A DNA stretch of 64,000 bases from positions 1 to 64,000 of the forward strand of contig JAVJQK010000126.1 of NCBI GenBank assembly GCA_040218145.1, given 5' to 3'. The position numbers and the translations under genes are program-made. Shown piece after piece: positions 17,953-27,812 of this stretch. Position 1 is the first letter of the stretch; each line of letters opens with the position of its first letter. The notes under the pieces were generated by a model. It was not told the DNA's origin. It saw only the letters and a program-made list of their open reading frames with translations, and made no database searches. This stretch comes from Sandaracinaceae bacterium (lineage in GTDB: Bacteria > Myxococcota_A > Polyangia > Polyangiales > Sandaracinaceae).

Positions 17953-19039
17953 CTGGCTCATCGTGTCCTCGCTCGCGCTGCTCGGCTGCGCGGAGTCCAT
18001 GGAGCGCCCGCTCCCCGCCCGCTCTTGCGAAGTCGGGGCGCTCGAGGATCTGCGTTTCCCGGCGCAATTGGGGCCGACGCTTCCCGACTCGCTCGCCCAC
18101 ATGTGTCGGGCCTACGTCGACCGAGAGGGGCGATTGATCGTCGGGGGCGCGTTCGCCGCGGCGCCCGACTGGGCCCGGCCCTGGAGGACCCACATCGCGC
18201 GTCGCGAATCCGACGGATGGGTGCCCGTCGCTCCCCCTCTGACGAGCGACGAGGGGATACAGGAGCTCCGCGGTTTCGCCTCGAGCTCGCGCGCGCTGTA
18301 CGCGCTGCTGGGGGACCGGGTCTACGCGATCGAAGACGGGACCTTCACGGCGCTGCGGATGCCGGGGGAAGCGCTCGAGCCGCTCGCCCTCGTGGACGGC
18401 GCTGACGGCTGGCCGCTCACCGCGGCGTACGACGGAAGCGCCTTGCGGTTGTATGAGCTGCGTGAGGCCGGCTGGGAGGCCGTCAGCGACCCGCTACGAG
18501 GCGAGTCGCCGGTGCGCTCCGGGGGCCGAGGACTCGCGGTGGCCTGCGATGGGCGGACCGTCGCGCTGATGGGGCTGTCGGCCTTCGAGCTCGCCGACGA
18601 TGGCTCGTGGAGAGATCTCGGCGCCTTCTCGCACGAACCCGTCGCGTACCCGGCCGTGGCCGTGAGCCCGGACGAGGTGTTCGTCGCCTGGAGCGGCGAG
18701 CGGGGCGACGGATACGATCAGGTCTTCGTCGCCCGCCATCGCGAGGGTGGAGGAGGCTTCGCGCTCGTCGACAGCCCCGTACCGGCCCGCGATCCGGCTC
18801 GTCTCATCGTGCCGTGGGTGTCCAACCGCGGCGAGGTCTTCATTGCCTGGCGGGAGACCCATGTGCGCGTGGGGAGGCTTCGAGGGGAGACGTGGGACGT
18901 GTCGCCCGTCGGCACGTACGCCAGGTTGGGCACCGTGCCCCATCTCACCGGCGGCCCAGACGGCGTCCCCGTGCTGTGCTGGGAGACCTTCGGGGCGGGG
19001 GCACAGCTCGAGACCTCGCGGGCCGTCCCCGCGATGTGA
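17939..19039 (+). CDS. hypothetical lipoprotein, probable beta-propeller
   Basis: 366 residues. The signal sequence ends in the lipobox LALLGC, so it is exported and lipidated. The rest has repeated short strands such as YVDREGRLIVGGAF, DRVYAIEDGTFTAL, FAVSPDEVFVAWSG and RGEVFIAWRETHVRVG, spaced about 45-50 residues apart. This is typical of a propeller without enzymatic motifs. An upstream in-frame ATG (17921) would add MLRSPS; the later ATG is preferred because of the TACGCT box. No partner gene is evident. Confidence 0.8.
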   Translation: MTRGGWLIVSSLALLGCAESMERPLPARSCEVGALEDLRFPAQLGPTLPDSLAHMCRAYVDREGRLIVGGAFAAAPDWARPWRTHIARRESDGWVPVAPPLTSDEGIQELRGFASSSRALYALLGDRVYAIEDGTFTALRMPGEALEPLALVDGADGWPLTAAYDGSALRLYELREAGWEAVSDPLRGESPVRSGGRGLAVACDGRTVALMGLSAFELADDGSWRDLGAFSHEPVAYPAVAVSPDEVFVAWSGERGDGYDQVFVARHREGGGGFALVDSPVPARDPARLIVPWVSNRGEVFIAWRETHVRVGRLRGETWDVSPVGTYARLGTVPHLTGGPDGVPVLCWETFGAGAQLETSRAVPAM

Positions 19040-19207
19040 TCTTCTGACCCACTCGGGTGAGGCGGGCTCGCGCCTGCGCGTCGGGTGTGAACGCGCGTTC
19101 AACGTGCGGAGCGTGAACTTCACCCGTATGCGGAGCCGCAGCGGCGCGGACCCACCGCTCAACGGGTCCTGGAGCCCGGAGGCACGGCCCGTGCAGTCCT
19201 CACCTGC

Positions 19208-19990
19208 GTGCGCGCGGAGGCAGGGATAGCGATGCTCGCGGGGGCCATCTTCGCCGGCCTCCTGGGGACGATCTACACCGCCGCGGCCGAGGACGAGACC
19301 GAGTCCATCCGCCTGGTGAGCGTGGTGAGCCCCGAGATGGCGCGCTCCGCCCCGCTGCCGCCGCACGAGGCGCCCATCCCCACCGGTCACGACGCGTCGG
19401 ACGACATCGCGGCCATGCTCGACGCGGAGCGCGAGATCGTCGACCCCGAGACCGGCGTGCGTCTCGGCCTGCTGCGCCTGCGCCCCGCCGAGGAGACGAT
19501 TCAGGAGACGCGCGAGGAGGCGCAGCCCGGGCCCCGCCGACAGGCCCGCGCGCGTCGCCGCACGCCGCCGCGTCCTCCCGCGCCCCGCCTGCACGCCGAT
19601 CCGGGCCGACACGTCGTCGCGGTCGCGAGAGGGATGATCGCCCGACGCGAGGCGTTCAACGTCTCTTGCTATCGCTACCTCACGGAGGTCTTCGAGCGCG
19701 CGGGGCACGGCGGCTGGCGCACGCGGAGCGTGGTGTACCAGGGTGATCGAGACGGCCCGTACGCGGACCTCGGCCTCATCCGGCCCGGCGACTGGCTGTA
19801 CATCGTCAACCACCCCAACCGGACGCCCGTCGGCACCCACAGCGTGCTCTTCGTCGGCTGGGAAGACCGCGCGCGCGGCTACGCTCGGGTCATCGAGCAC
19901 CCGGGGTGGGGGGCGGCGCGGCCTGGCCAGGAGCGCGGGTACGACGTGTCCCGGACCTACCGCATCACGCGCCCCGTGCTCCGGCGCTGA
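19208..19990 (+). CDS. secreted protein with possible NlpC/P60- or CHAP-like Cys-His domain
   Basis: About 260 residues from GTG 19208 (or 252 from ATG 19232). The N-terminus is a signal peptide (MLAGAIFAGLLGTIYTAAAED). A long acidic then Arg/Pro-rich linker reaches residue ~130. The C-terminal ~125 residues contain FNVSCYRYLTEVFERAG, GDWLYIVNHP and THSVLFVGWED, an order of Cys helix then His strand like papain-fold NlpC/P60 or CHAP peptidases. A peptidoglycan-cleaving role is possible but not proven; the match is by pattern only. Between 19040 and 19207 nothing was recognised. Confidence 0.65.
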   Translation: MRAEAGIAMLAGAIFAGLLGTIYTAAAEDETESIRLVSVVSPEMARSAPLPPHEAPIPTGHDASDDIAAMLDAEREIVDPETGVRLGLLRLRPAEETIQETREEAQPGPRRQARARRRTPPRPPAPRLHADPGRHVVAVARGMIARREAFNVSCYRYLTEVFERAGHGGWRTRSVVYQGDRDGPYADLGLIRPGDWLYIVNHPNRTPVGTHSVLFVGWEDRARGYARVIEHPGWGAARPGQERGYDVSRTYRITRPVLRR

Positions 19991-20176
19991 GCCTCGGACG
20001 CTCACGGGAGAGTCACGAGTGGGCAGCTCCCGCGGGGCGGCGTGTCCAGCCGCGTGAACACCTCGGCGAGCGAGCGCTGAAACCCCATGCATCTCGGGCG
20101 CTTGCGCGCGGCTCCGGCACGAGCTGCGGCCGATCCGAGCGGCCGTCACCCTGTGGCCGAGCGAGAGGAGGGCGCG

Positions 20177-21688
20177 ATGCGATGGATGGTGTGCTGGGGA
20201 ATGAGCGTGGCGCTCGGGGCGTGCGCGATGGGCGGCGACCGGAGAGGGACGGCCGCGGACCCGGACGGCGGCGAGGTCCGGGGACCTGGCGCGGACGCGA
20301 GCGCGGACGCCCAGTCGGAGCCGGTCGCGTCCGACGCGGGCGCCGACGCGGCGGCGGACGCGCGCGCTCCCGTCGACGCGCCCGACGGGGGCAGCGTGAC
20401 GTGCGAGCATCGCGTCTGCGGCGGGGAGTGCGTCGACCCACGTCTCGACCCTCGACACTGCGGAGACTGCGACGCGGCCTGCGGCGCGGGCGAGCTCTGC
20501 GATGAGGGGGCCTGTCACGTCGGGCCCGTGGAGGCGTGGCGCGTGGACTACGGGCTCGGGCGCCCGGCCACGCCTGGCGCGGAGCAGCTGTCGGACCTCG
20601 CGGTCGATCCGAGCGGCCGTCCGTACGTGGTCGGCCGGGGGCGCGCGCCGCGATATCTGACGCCCGACGCGGTCGCGGGAGGGTTCGTGGAGGGCCTCGA
20701 TCGCGCGGGGCGCTCGCGGCTGTTGCACGTCACGCCGATGTTCGAGGGCACCTCCGCCCTGCCCCTCGCCGTCGCGGTCGGCGCGGACGATCGCTACTAC
20801 GTCGTGGGCTCGGTCACCGGCCCGTACGTGTTCGACGCCACGCACTCGGCGCCCTCCGAGGCGCACGCCTACGTCGCGGGGTACGAGCCCGACGGAACGA
20901 TGCGGTGGCTGCAGGCATCGAGCACGACGCCCTGGCCGCAGATCGATCTTCGCGCGGGCGAGCTCTACACCGCGCTGCGCCATCAAGACCGGCCTTACGA
21001 GCTCGGCGGGGTTCGGCTGATCAGCGAGGACCACTCGGGTTACGACATCTACACGGTCGCGATGACGACCGACGGCGCGGTCCGGTGGGGCCGTGGCGGG
21101 CTCGGCAGCGGGACCGGGCTGGCCGCCGCGCCGGACCACGTGGTGCGGGCGGGCTTCGAGTCGATCGCGACCGGCGGCGGCTTCTTCACCCAGCGGCACG
21201 CGCTCGAGGTCTACGACCGAGACGGCGACCCGCTCTCTGGATACCGCGCGCTGAACGATCACGGCGGCGCGCGCAGCACGGCCGTGGCGGAGGGGGGCGG
21301 CGTCGTCTACCTGGCCGTGCTGGGCACGGACGACGCGGGCTGGGTGATCCAGCGCTACGTGGACCGCAACCTCGAGTGGGAGCGTCAGCTCGGCGCCGCG
21401 ATCGCGCTCAGCGACATCACCGTGGACGACGCGGGCCGCGTCTACGCGTCGGGCGTGGTGCGGGACGGCGTGAGCTTCGACGGGGTGAGCCGCGGCGCCG
21501 AGGACGAGGGCTTCGTCGTCGCCCTCGACGCGACGGGCGCCACCCGCTGGTCGTGGTTCCACGCCCCGCCCGCCGACTCCCTGAACACGCGAATCCGCGA
21601 GGTCGAGGTCTCCGGCGCGCTCGTCTACGTCTGGCTCGAGTATTCGCGGTACGGGGGCGCGCGCGTGCTGGCGCTCCGGCAGGGCTGA
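20177..21688 (+). CDS. lipoprotein with myxobacterial Cys-rich motif and propeller-like repeats
   Basis: 503 residues. The lipobox is LGAC. A linker rich in Asp, Ala and Gly follows. Residues ~75-113 carry a Cys-rich motif of the myxobacterial GGxCVD...CGxCdxaC type (CGGECVDPRLDPRHCGDC and following). The remaining ~390 residues hold repeated strands (DLAVDPSGRPYVVG, AVAVGADDRYYVVG, DITVDDAGRVYASG), suggesting a seven-bladed-like propeller. It is outer-surface or periplasmic, of unknown ligand. The start has a GAGAGGAGG ribosome site. No operon partner. Confidence 0.82.
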   Translation: MRWMVCWGMSVALGACAMGGDRRGTAADPDGGEVRGPGADASADAQSEPVASDAGADAAADARAPVDAPDGGSVTCEHRVCGGECVDPRLDPRHCGDCDAACGAGELCDEGACHVGPVEAWRVDYGLGRPATPGAEQLSDLAVDPSGRPYVVGRGRAPRYLTPDAVAGGFVEGLDRAGRSRLLHVTPMFEGTSALPLAVAVGADDRYYVVGSVTGPYVFDATHSAPSEAHAYVAGYEPDGTMRWLQASSTTPWPQIDLRAGELYTALRHQDRPYELGGVRLISEDHSGYDIYTVAMTTDGAVRWGRGGLGSGTGLAAAPDHVVRAGFESIATGGGFFTQRHALEVYDRDGDPLSGYRALNDHGGARSTAVAEGGGVVYLAVLGTDDAGWVIQRYVDRNLEWERQLGAAIALSDITVDDAGRVYASGVVRDGVSFDGVSRGAEDEGFVVALDATGATRWSWFHAPPADSLNTRIREVEVSGALVYVWLEYSRYGGARVLALRQG

Positions 21689-21829
21689 CCGGTCCGGGAG
21701 ACTTCCGTCGGGACGCGCCGTCACCTGAACACCGCGAGGGACCTCGGGTCGATGCTCAACGATTTCGACGTGTTGCGGCCTCCGTTCCCGCGAGCGGCGG
21801 CGACCCTCTCGGTCCCTCACCTTCAACCC

Positions 21830-22972
21830 ATGAACCGACCCGAGCACTGGTGGCGCGATCGACCGAGCTGGCTCGACGCGCAGTACGAGACCGAGAGCGA
21901 GCTGCGATGGCTGTCGGAGGCGGAGTCGCGCGGAAGGCTGCACGACCTGGCGAGCGCGCCGACCGATCCGCGCGCCGGCGGCTGGGCCATGCTCCTGCAC
22001 GACGGCGCCGTCGCCCCGACGACCGCGGTGGCGGTGGCGGAGCTCCCGGCGCGCTCCGACCGGACCGGGCAGACCCCGTACTACCCCACGCTGTGGGTGG
22101 ACACGACGCAGCCCGACCGGTGGTGGCTCGCGCTCGACGCGATGGCGCCCCCGCCGGTCTGGATCGACGCCGGCGCGAGCGAGGGCGCGCTGCGCGAGGC
22201 CTACGCGCCCTACCGCCCGGACGGCCTGCTCCCGGAGCCGTGCCTCTACCGCGAGCACTCGTTCTTCGTCTGCTTCGCCGACGAGGCCCCGCTCGATCAG
22301 CTCGCGCAGATGGTCGCGTCCCGCCCGCTGATGGACGGGGCGCTCGTCTGGGGCAGCGCGTGCGCCCACGACCCCTGGAAGGCGTCGGTGCGGATGCCCG
22401 CGATCGAGCTCCAGCGGGCCGTCGCCGACGATCTCAGGCAACACGGTGGCAAGCAAGCGAGCTTCACGTGGCGCAGCGCCTTCAGCCAGAGCGTGATCCG
22501 GGTGCGAGAGCACCGCCTGGGGGTGACCGTGTGCGACGTCCGCTACCGGCCGGCGAGCTCTGGCTCCACCATCGCCGCGCTCGCGGCGCTGCGCGGGGTC
22601 GACTACCCGGCCGATCTGCCCGTCGACGTGGCGGCGGGGCTGCTCGCGCTCCCCCAGGAGACGTCGGCCGCGCTGGAGGCGCGCCTCCGCGACGCGGCGC
22701 CACCGGACCTCGAGGCCGAGGAGGCGGGATTGCCGTCGCCGGTGGTCGACGACGCGCTCGCCTACGCGGTGCTCCACGCGCACGACCTGCCGCGGGCCCG
22801 GTGGGTGGTGAAGGAAGCGCTCGGCCGCTCGCCCTACGAGCGACAGGCCGGCCGACTCATCGCCAAGCACCTCGGCCTGTACGCCGACCTCGCCGAGCTC
22901 GTCGCGCGTGAGCCCGAACCGTCGCGGCTCGGGCGCGAGAGCTGGCTCCTCGACCTCGGAGATCCGTCATGA
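21830..22972 (+). CDS. hypothetical protein, first gene of an overlapping cluster
   Basis: 380 residues, no signal or membrane segment, so cytosolic. It is Trp-rich at the N-terminus (EHWWRDRPSWLDAQYE, ESELRWLSEAES). A middle region contains FFVCFADEAPLDQLAQMV. The C-terminus is helical and TPR/HEAT-like (DDALAYAVLHAHDLPRARWVVKEALGRSPYERQAGRLIAKHLG). No known domain recognised. Its stop overlaps the ATG of the next gene (ATGA), and the same applies one gene further, so the three are translationally coupled and probably act together. Confidence 0.75.
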   Translation: MNRPEHWWRDRPSWLDAQYETESELRWLSEAESRGRLHDLASAPTDPRAGGWAMLLHDGAVAPTTAVAVAELPARSDRTGQTPYYPTLWVDTTQPDRWWLALDAMAPPPVWIDAGASEGALREAYAPYRPDGLLPEPCLYREHSFFVCFADEAPLDQLAQMVASRPLMDGALVWGSACAHDPWKASVRMPAIELQRAVADDLRQHGGKQASFTWRSAFSQSVIRVREHRLGVTVCDVRYRPASSGSTIAALAALRGVDYPADLPVDVAAGLLALPQETSAALEARLRDAAPPDLEAEEAGLPSPVVDDALAYAVLHAHDLPRARWVVKEALGRSPYERQAGRLIAKHLGLYADLAELVAREPEPSRLGRESWLLDLGDPS

Positions 22973-24930
22973 AGATGTTCCTGATCACCCGACCCGACGC
23001 CGACCGCGTCGCCCTGCACGAGCGGCTCGAGGGCGCCGGATGGCGCGCCTTCGGGGCCGAGGAGTACCCGGTGTTCCGCGAGTGGCGCGACCCCGAGGGC
23101 GCGCCCCTCACCTACGAGGAGGTGTCCGCGCTCGGGGTGCGCGTGATCGGGGTCCGCGGCTCGCTGCCCGCGGCGCTGCACGACTGGGGCGGGCTCGTCG
23201 CGCTCGACTCGCTGGGCCCGGACGGAGGACCGCTCGGCGACGGCTGGAAGCTCGAGGCGCTGCGCGCGCGGATGGACCTGGGGCTCGACGAGGCGCGCCT
23301 CGCGCCGCTGATCGAGGTGGCGTGTGGAGACGATCCGCGCGCCGCGGGGGTGGTGCTCCGGGCCGTGACGACGGTGGCGTACATGGAGCCGCTCCTCCGC
23401 GCCGTCGCCGCGCGCTTCGACGCGGAGACCGAGCGCGGCCGCTACGCGCGGACGATGCTCGACCACATCGCGCCGGACGATCCGGCGGTGATCGCGCGGC
23501 GCCGCGCCGCGGCCGTCCCGGGCCTCGAGCGCCTGGGCGCGCTGCGTGAAGCGTTCCACGGCGGCGACGGGCTCCTCACCGAGGCGCTCGCCACCCTGCT
23601 CGTGGACGACGGCCACGTGACGGCGGAGGTGATGGCGATGCGCGGCGAGGCGCGCCGACACGCGGGCGAGACCTGGCGCGCGGCGATCGATCTGCTCTTC
23701 GCGCGGCACGACGCGGCGCAGGAGATCGATCCGACGCCCGAGCCGGCGTGGGTCGGCCCGGCCCTCGACGCGCTGCACCCCCTGCTCGCGTCCGGCGAGG
23801 CCGGCCCGCTCCCGGTGGACGCGCTCGATCCGCTGCTGCGGCGCACGTTCGTGGGCCTGCCGTGTCTCCGCGATCTGCTCCCCATCGCCGGCGACGCGAC
23901 CCACGCGGTGGCCAGCCGGCTCGCGCTGCTCGCGCTGCGTGATTGTGACCGTCCCCTCGCGCTGGAGGCCGCCGAGCGCGCGCTGGCCGAGCGGCCCGAC
24001 GAGATGACGACGTGCGTGATCGCGGCCCTCGCGCTGGGCCGCGACCGCGCGGCGAGCGAGCCCGACGCGCTCGACCGGCTCGAGGAGGCGTGGCGACGGC
24101 TACTGCACGGACCGATCGACGACGTGGACCTCGCGCTGCTCGCGCTGGCCGAGGGCGACCGGCTGCCGATGAGGCTCGAGGAGCGGCTCGGCGAGCTGCG
24201 CCTGCACGCGCTGAAGCGGCAGGGCCACGCGATGGATCAAGTCGCCTTCGCGCGAGAGGCGGTCGAGCGCATGCCGTGGTCGCTGAGCCTCGGCGCCGAG
24301 CTCGGGATCGCGCTCACGGGGTTGGAGCGGCACGACGCCGCGATCGAGGCCTACTCACGCGTGATCGATCAGGCCGTCGAGTCACGCATCGAGGACGCGC
24401 CGCCCGCGTGCCTCAGCTACTTCAACCGCGCATGCGAGCGCTCGATCACGGGCGACCACGACGCCGCGCTGGTCGATCTCGAGGCCGCGATCCGCGGGGA
24501 CGAGAGCTGGGCAGAGGCGGCGGCCACCGACGACTACTTCGCTTCGCTGCGGGGCGACCCGCGGTTCGAGAAGCTCTGCCGCGGCGAGATCGAGAAGGCG
24601 CCCGTCGTGGTCGAGGGGGTGCTCGCGCCGATCGCCCGGGTGCTGTGCGGGGTCGAGGCGTCGGGCGTGTCCCGCGAAGAGCTCGGCGACGCCATCCGCG
24701 ACGCGGTGCGCGGCCAGCCACCCTCACCCCGCCTGGCTCGCATGCCTGACGTGCCCGAAGCGCTCGCGAGCCTCGGCCGGCTGCTCGCCCACCGGGAGGT
24801 GATGGTGGCCGGGATGATGGCGATGGAGCTCTACGCGGCCGGCGAGAACGAGCTCGACGAGACGTTCGCGATGATCGCCCCGATGGCAGACCACGCGGTC
24901 CGCGCGCCCATGGCGACGGGGCGAGGATGA
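22969..24930 (+). CDS. large helical-repeat protein (TPR/HEAT-like), unknown function
   Basis: 653 residues, cytosolic. The first ~90 residues form an alpha/beta unit (MKMFLITRPDADRVALHERL...ALTYEEVSALGVRVIGVRGS). The rest is helical and alanine-rich. At ~330-520 are TPR-like helices (ALEAAERALAERPDEMTTCVIAALALG; LGAELGIALTGLERHDAAIEAYSRVIDQ; YFNRACERSITGDHDAALVDLEAAIRGD). The last of these ends in LRGDPRFEKLC, a common TPR terminus. No catalytic residues identified; it is likely a scaffold. Overlaps by ATGA at both ends. Confidence 0.78.
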   Translation: MKMFLITRPDADRVALHERLEGAGWRAFGAEEYPVFREWRDPEGAPLTYEEVSALGVRVIGVRGSLPAALHDWGGLVALDSLGPDGGPLGDGWKLEALRARMDLGLDEARLAPLIEVACGDDPRAAGVVLRAVTTVAYMEPLLRAVAARFDAETERGRYARTMLDHIAPDDPAVIARRRAAAVPGLERLGALREAFHGGDGLLTEALATLLVDDGHVTAEVMAMRGEARRHAGETWRAAIDLLFARHDAAQEIDPTPEPAWVGPALDALHPLLASGEAGPLPVDALDPLLRRTFVGLPCLRDLLPIAGDATHAVASRLALLALRDCDRPLALEAAERALAERPDEMTTCVIAALALGRDRAASEPDALDRLEEAWRRLLHGPIDDVDLALLALAEGDRLPMRLEERLGELRLHALKRQGHAMDQVAFAREAVERMPWSLSLGAELGIALTGLERHDAAIEAYSRVIDQAVESRIEDAPPACLSYFNRACERSITGDHDAALVDLEAAIRGDESWAEAAATDDYFASLRGDPRFEKLCRGEIEKAPVVVEGVLAPIARVLCGVEASGVSREELGDAIRDAVRGQPPSPRLARMPDVPEALASLGRLLAHREVMVAGMMAMELYAAGENELDETFAMIAPMADHAVRAPMATGRG

Positions 24931-25970
24931 AGATCCCGGCCGACTTCGACGCCGAGCCAGGCAGCTACGACTGGGACCTGCTCGTCCCGGTCGCGATGGC
25001 GCACCGGCTCGGGGCTTTCCCGCGGCCGCCCGGGCTGCGCTGGATCCACGACGTCGGCTTGCGCGACGAGCTGGCGAGGCAACTCGCCGCGGAGCTCGAC
25101 TCGGGGACCGAGCTCGTGCGCGCCTATCCGCGGATCTTCGAGCTCGCGGCGGCGGCGCGGGTGCTCGGCGAGGACAACCTCTGGGCGCCGCTCCTCGACG
25201 TGGAGGTGCCCTACGAGCGCTCGCCGTACGGGACCTTCGGCTGGTTGCCCATCACGCGCCTCGCGGCCGAGCGGTGCGGCTGGGCGCGGCCGCAGGGCAT
25301 CGACCCTCGCGACTACCTGGAGCTGGACCGCGCGTGGGCTCCCGAGCGCCTGGACATCGTGCGCTGGTCGCTCCGCGACGACCCCACGCCGACCGACGAC
25401 GACGTCGCCTACGCCGCGCACGCGGCGCTGGGCGCTGGCGAGGTGCTCCCGGGGACCTTCGGGCGCACGAGCTTCGCGCTCTTCGTCGCGGGCCTCGGTG
25501 ACGAGTCGCGGTGGACGGACGGCGTGGTCGATCCCGAGTGGCTCGCGGCGCATCGGGCCCGTGACGGGCTGGCCGAGCACGCGTGGAAGACGGCGCGAGG
25601 GCGGCGGCGCCTGATCACCCGCGTCGACGGGCCCACGCCGCGCGCGGCGCTGACGGCGCCGCTGGCGGAGCTGTGGCCGCGTCTCGCGCACGAGCTGAGC
25701 TACGTCATGGACGACCTCGGCCGGGCGAAGTCGTCGGGCGCGGTGTTCACGGCCGAGGACGGCGGGCTCGAGCTGGTGTGTGAGGTCGACGCGCTGCCGG
25801 ACGCCGACGCCGCGTGGCTGCGCCCGTACGTGTCGGTCTGGGAGGAGCGCGCCGGCCTCCTGCGCCGGATGCTGCGCCCTCGGTTCCAGGGCGAGATCCG
25901 CTGCGCGATCCGCTGGATCGCGAAGGCGGGTCGCCGCCGTCGCGTCCTCGCCGAGTCGCGCCACGGGTGA
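24927..25970 (+). CDS. hypothetical protein, third gene of the overlapping cluster
   Basis: 347 residues, cytosolic, alpha/beta composition. Recognisable stretches are SYDWDLLVPVAMAHRLGAFPRPPGL, two charged regions (DYLELDRAWAPERLDIVRWSLRDD; RGRRRLITRVDGPTPRAAL) and a basic C-terminal tail (RCAIRWIAKAGRRRRVL). No family recognised. It is coupled to the upstream repeat protein by a 4-nt overlap. The final positive tail might contact nucleic acid or a membrane, but this is conjecture. Confidence 0.72.
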   Translation: MKIPADFDAEPGSYDWDLLVPVAMAHRLGAFPRPPGLRWIHDVGLRDELARQLAAELDSGTELVRAYPRIFELAAAARVLGEDNLWAPLLDVEVPYERSPYGTFGWLPITRLAAERCGWARPQGIDPRDYLELDRAWAPERLDIVRWSLRDDPTPTDDDVAYAAHAALGAGEVLPGTFGRTSFALFVAGLGDESRWTDGVVDPEWLAAHRARDGLAEHAWKTARGRRRLITRVDGPTPRAALTAPLAELWPRLAHELSYVMDDLGRAKSSGAVFTAEDGGLELVCEVDALPDADAAWLRPYVSVWEERAGLLRRMLRPRFQGEIRCAIRWIAKAGRRRRVLAESRHG

Positions 25971-26002
25971 CGAGCGCCTGAGCGGCGGCCAATCCGTATG
26001 CG

Positions 26003-26020
26003 GCTCCGTGATCACGGAGC
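26003..26020. promoter_or_regulatory. perfect 18-bp palindrome upstream of the small cluster gene
   Basis: GCTCCGTGATCACGGAGC reads the same on both strands. It lies directly before the AGAGGAG ribosome site of the gene at 26037. It could be a dimer-binding operator or, as RNA, a snap-back hairpin between cluster genes. Confidence 0.45.
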
Positions 26021-26036
26021 AAGAAGAGGAGACTGG

Positions 26037-26591
26037 ATGATGACGAGAATTCGCTACCAGGTCGGGCTCGACGCGGTCCTGGACGACCCAGCGGACCCGC
26101 GGCCGGGAGGGTTCTGCCGGGACGTGGTGCTCGCGCACATCGGGGACGCGCTGTCGTCCTTCTTCGAAGACCTGGAGGTGCGTGAGCTGCTCTCGGCCGA
26201 CCTGCCGATGGCGTGCGGGCGAGAGGAGCACGAGGGCGAGCTGCTGGTGATGGCCGCGCCTGGCGTCGGTGGCGCGCTCCCGCCCGCGCAGGCGGCTCGG
26301 GTCATCGACGGGCTGGCCACCCTGGGTCGGTCGGGCAGTCTCCGTGAGGGGCTGTTTCCCGACACGGAGGACCGTGGCGTGCTGGTGCCGCCCTGGGTGC
26401 CTCCGGCCGGGAGGTTCGGTTTTCCGCCGCCGCATCCGTTGGCGGGCGTCGCCTGGTCGAACATGGTCTCCGTCGCCAAGCACGTCCGGTCCGTCGCCGA
26501 GGACGACGCGGAGGCCGCGAAGCTCGTGCGCCTGCTCGATCTCTGCACCCGCGAGAAGCTCGTGGTCAGCTGGATCCGGATCGCCCAGTGA
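26037..26591 (+). CDS. hypothetical protein in the unknown cluster
   Basis: 184 residues, cytosolic, no domain recognised. Segments: FCRDVVLAHIGDALSSFFEDLEVRELLSADLP (helical), REEHEGELLVMAAPGVGGALPPAQAARVIDGLATLG (alpha/beta) and a Pro-rich loop (VLVPPWVPPAGRFGFPPPHP). The start ATG 26037 (a second ATG follows at once) has AGAGGAG 5 nt upstream. The upstream palindrome suggests independent control from the three coupled genes before it. Its stop overlaps the GTG of the broken HEAT gene. Confidence 0.68.
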   Translation: MMTRIRYQVGLDAVLDDPADPRPGGFCRDVVLAHIGDALSSFFEDLEVRELLSADLPMACGREEHEGELLVMAAPGVGGALPPAQAARVIDGLATLGRSGSLREGLFPDTEDRGVLVPPWVPPAGRFGFPPPHPLAGVAWSNMVSVAKHVRSVAEDDAEAAKLVRLLDLCTREKLVVSWIRIAQ

Positions 26592-27812
26592 CGAGAAGAG
26601 AAGTGAAGAGGAGCGAAGCGGAGCGACGCCAGGACGTCGTGAACGACATCGAGACGGCGGTGCGCGGCTCGAACGAGGCCATGGCCAGGCTGCGCCGCGT
26701 CGAGCCCGCGCTCTGGCGCACGCTGCAAGACTAGCTCGTCTACTTCCTCGTCGACGGGGACTTCCACACGTTGGCGCAGGTGCGGCGGATGGGTCGCGTC
26801 ATGGGCATGTCGATGGACTACGGAGGCCGGGAGACGCTCGCGCGATGCCTCGACGCCTCGTCGTCCTGGACCACGCGCCTCCACGCGGCCGAGGTGATCG
26901 GTTCGCTCGGGCCGCAAGCGCAGTGGGCCGAGGCGGCGCTCGGGGCGATCGCGGCCGACGCGGCCCAGCCCCTGCGCTTTGCGAAACGCCGCCGCGCACG
27001 CCGCCGCGAGCGTGGCCGGGCGCCCGGCTCCGCCGCCGATCCTCCCGCCTCCGCTGCCGCGCTCCCCGGACGCGCTGGACGCGGCGCTCGCCGAGCTGGA
27101 CTGGGACCTCCGCGACGCCGTCGTGGCGTGCGCGAACGACCTCGGGGAGACCGCGGAGCCCGTCCTGGCCCGGCACCTCGCGCGCTGGCGCGACGCCGGA
27201 GTCTCTCCCTCGCGGATCGGTTCGCTGATGGCGGTCTGCGCGCCGCTGGAGGCGGCGTTCTTCGACGTGCTCGACCGGGAGGCCGTGGACCTGGCGAAGC
27301 TCTGCGAGATCGCGGCGGCGGGTCTCCGGTTCCGACCCGAGCTCGAGCCGCGGTTCGAGCGGCTGCTCGCCGAGGCGCCCACCGACGAGGGGCGACGAGC
27401 TGCGTCCGGCGCGCTGGCCCGCGTGACGGGTGAGTACGTGGTCGAGTGGTTGACGCGCAAAGACGACGAGGTCCGGCGGGTGAGCCGGGAGTCTCTCGCC
27501 CGCGTCGCTCCCGAGCACCTCGCGCGCCAGGGAGGCGCGCTCTTCGCGGGCGTCGAGACGGAGCTGGCCGTCTGGGGCTGGGAGACGACCGACCCCATCG
27601 TCGCGGCGCTCGGGCGTGCGTCCGAAGACGCGCTCGTGGAACACGTGGCGGCCCATCTGCTCCGACAGTCGCTCGACGACCCGTACTGGCGACCGGAGCC
27701 CCGAGGGCCCGGCCCCGACGCCCTGCACGTCCTGACCTCACTCGCCGAGCGACATCGGTGGGCGCGGCGGGTCCAGGAGCGCCTCGGCGGCGAAGCGGGA
27801 GGCCGGTCGTGA
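26588..27812 (+). pseudogene. disrupted HEAT-repeat protein gene
   Basis: Reading starts at GTG 26588 (overlapping the previous stop) and gives about 48 charged residues to an amber stop at 26732-26734. The same frame continues sensibly after it (LVYFLVDGDFHTLAQVRRMG, HAAEVIGSLGPQAQWAEAAL) until about 26980. There coherent coding moves to another frame (LRNAAAHAAASVAG through RVQERLGGEAGGRS, ending 27812). The pieces together resemble a ~400-residue HEAT-repeat protein. Two separate lesions argue for decay rather than one sequencing error. The 3' part could still be expressed as a ~275-residue fragment. Confidence 0.7.

Noticed and set aside
18494-22870. Minus-strand open frame of 1458 codons
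   Set aside because: Antisense to three well-supported genes; the translation is Arg/Ala/Gly/Val-rich with no domain. Long antisense frames are expected at this GC content.
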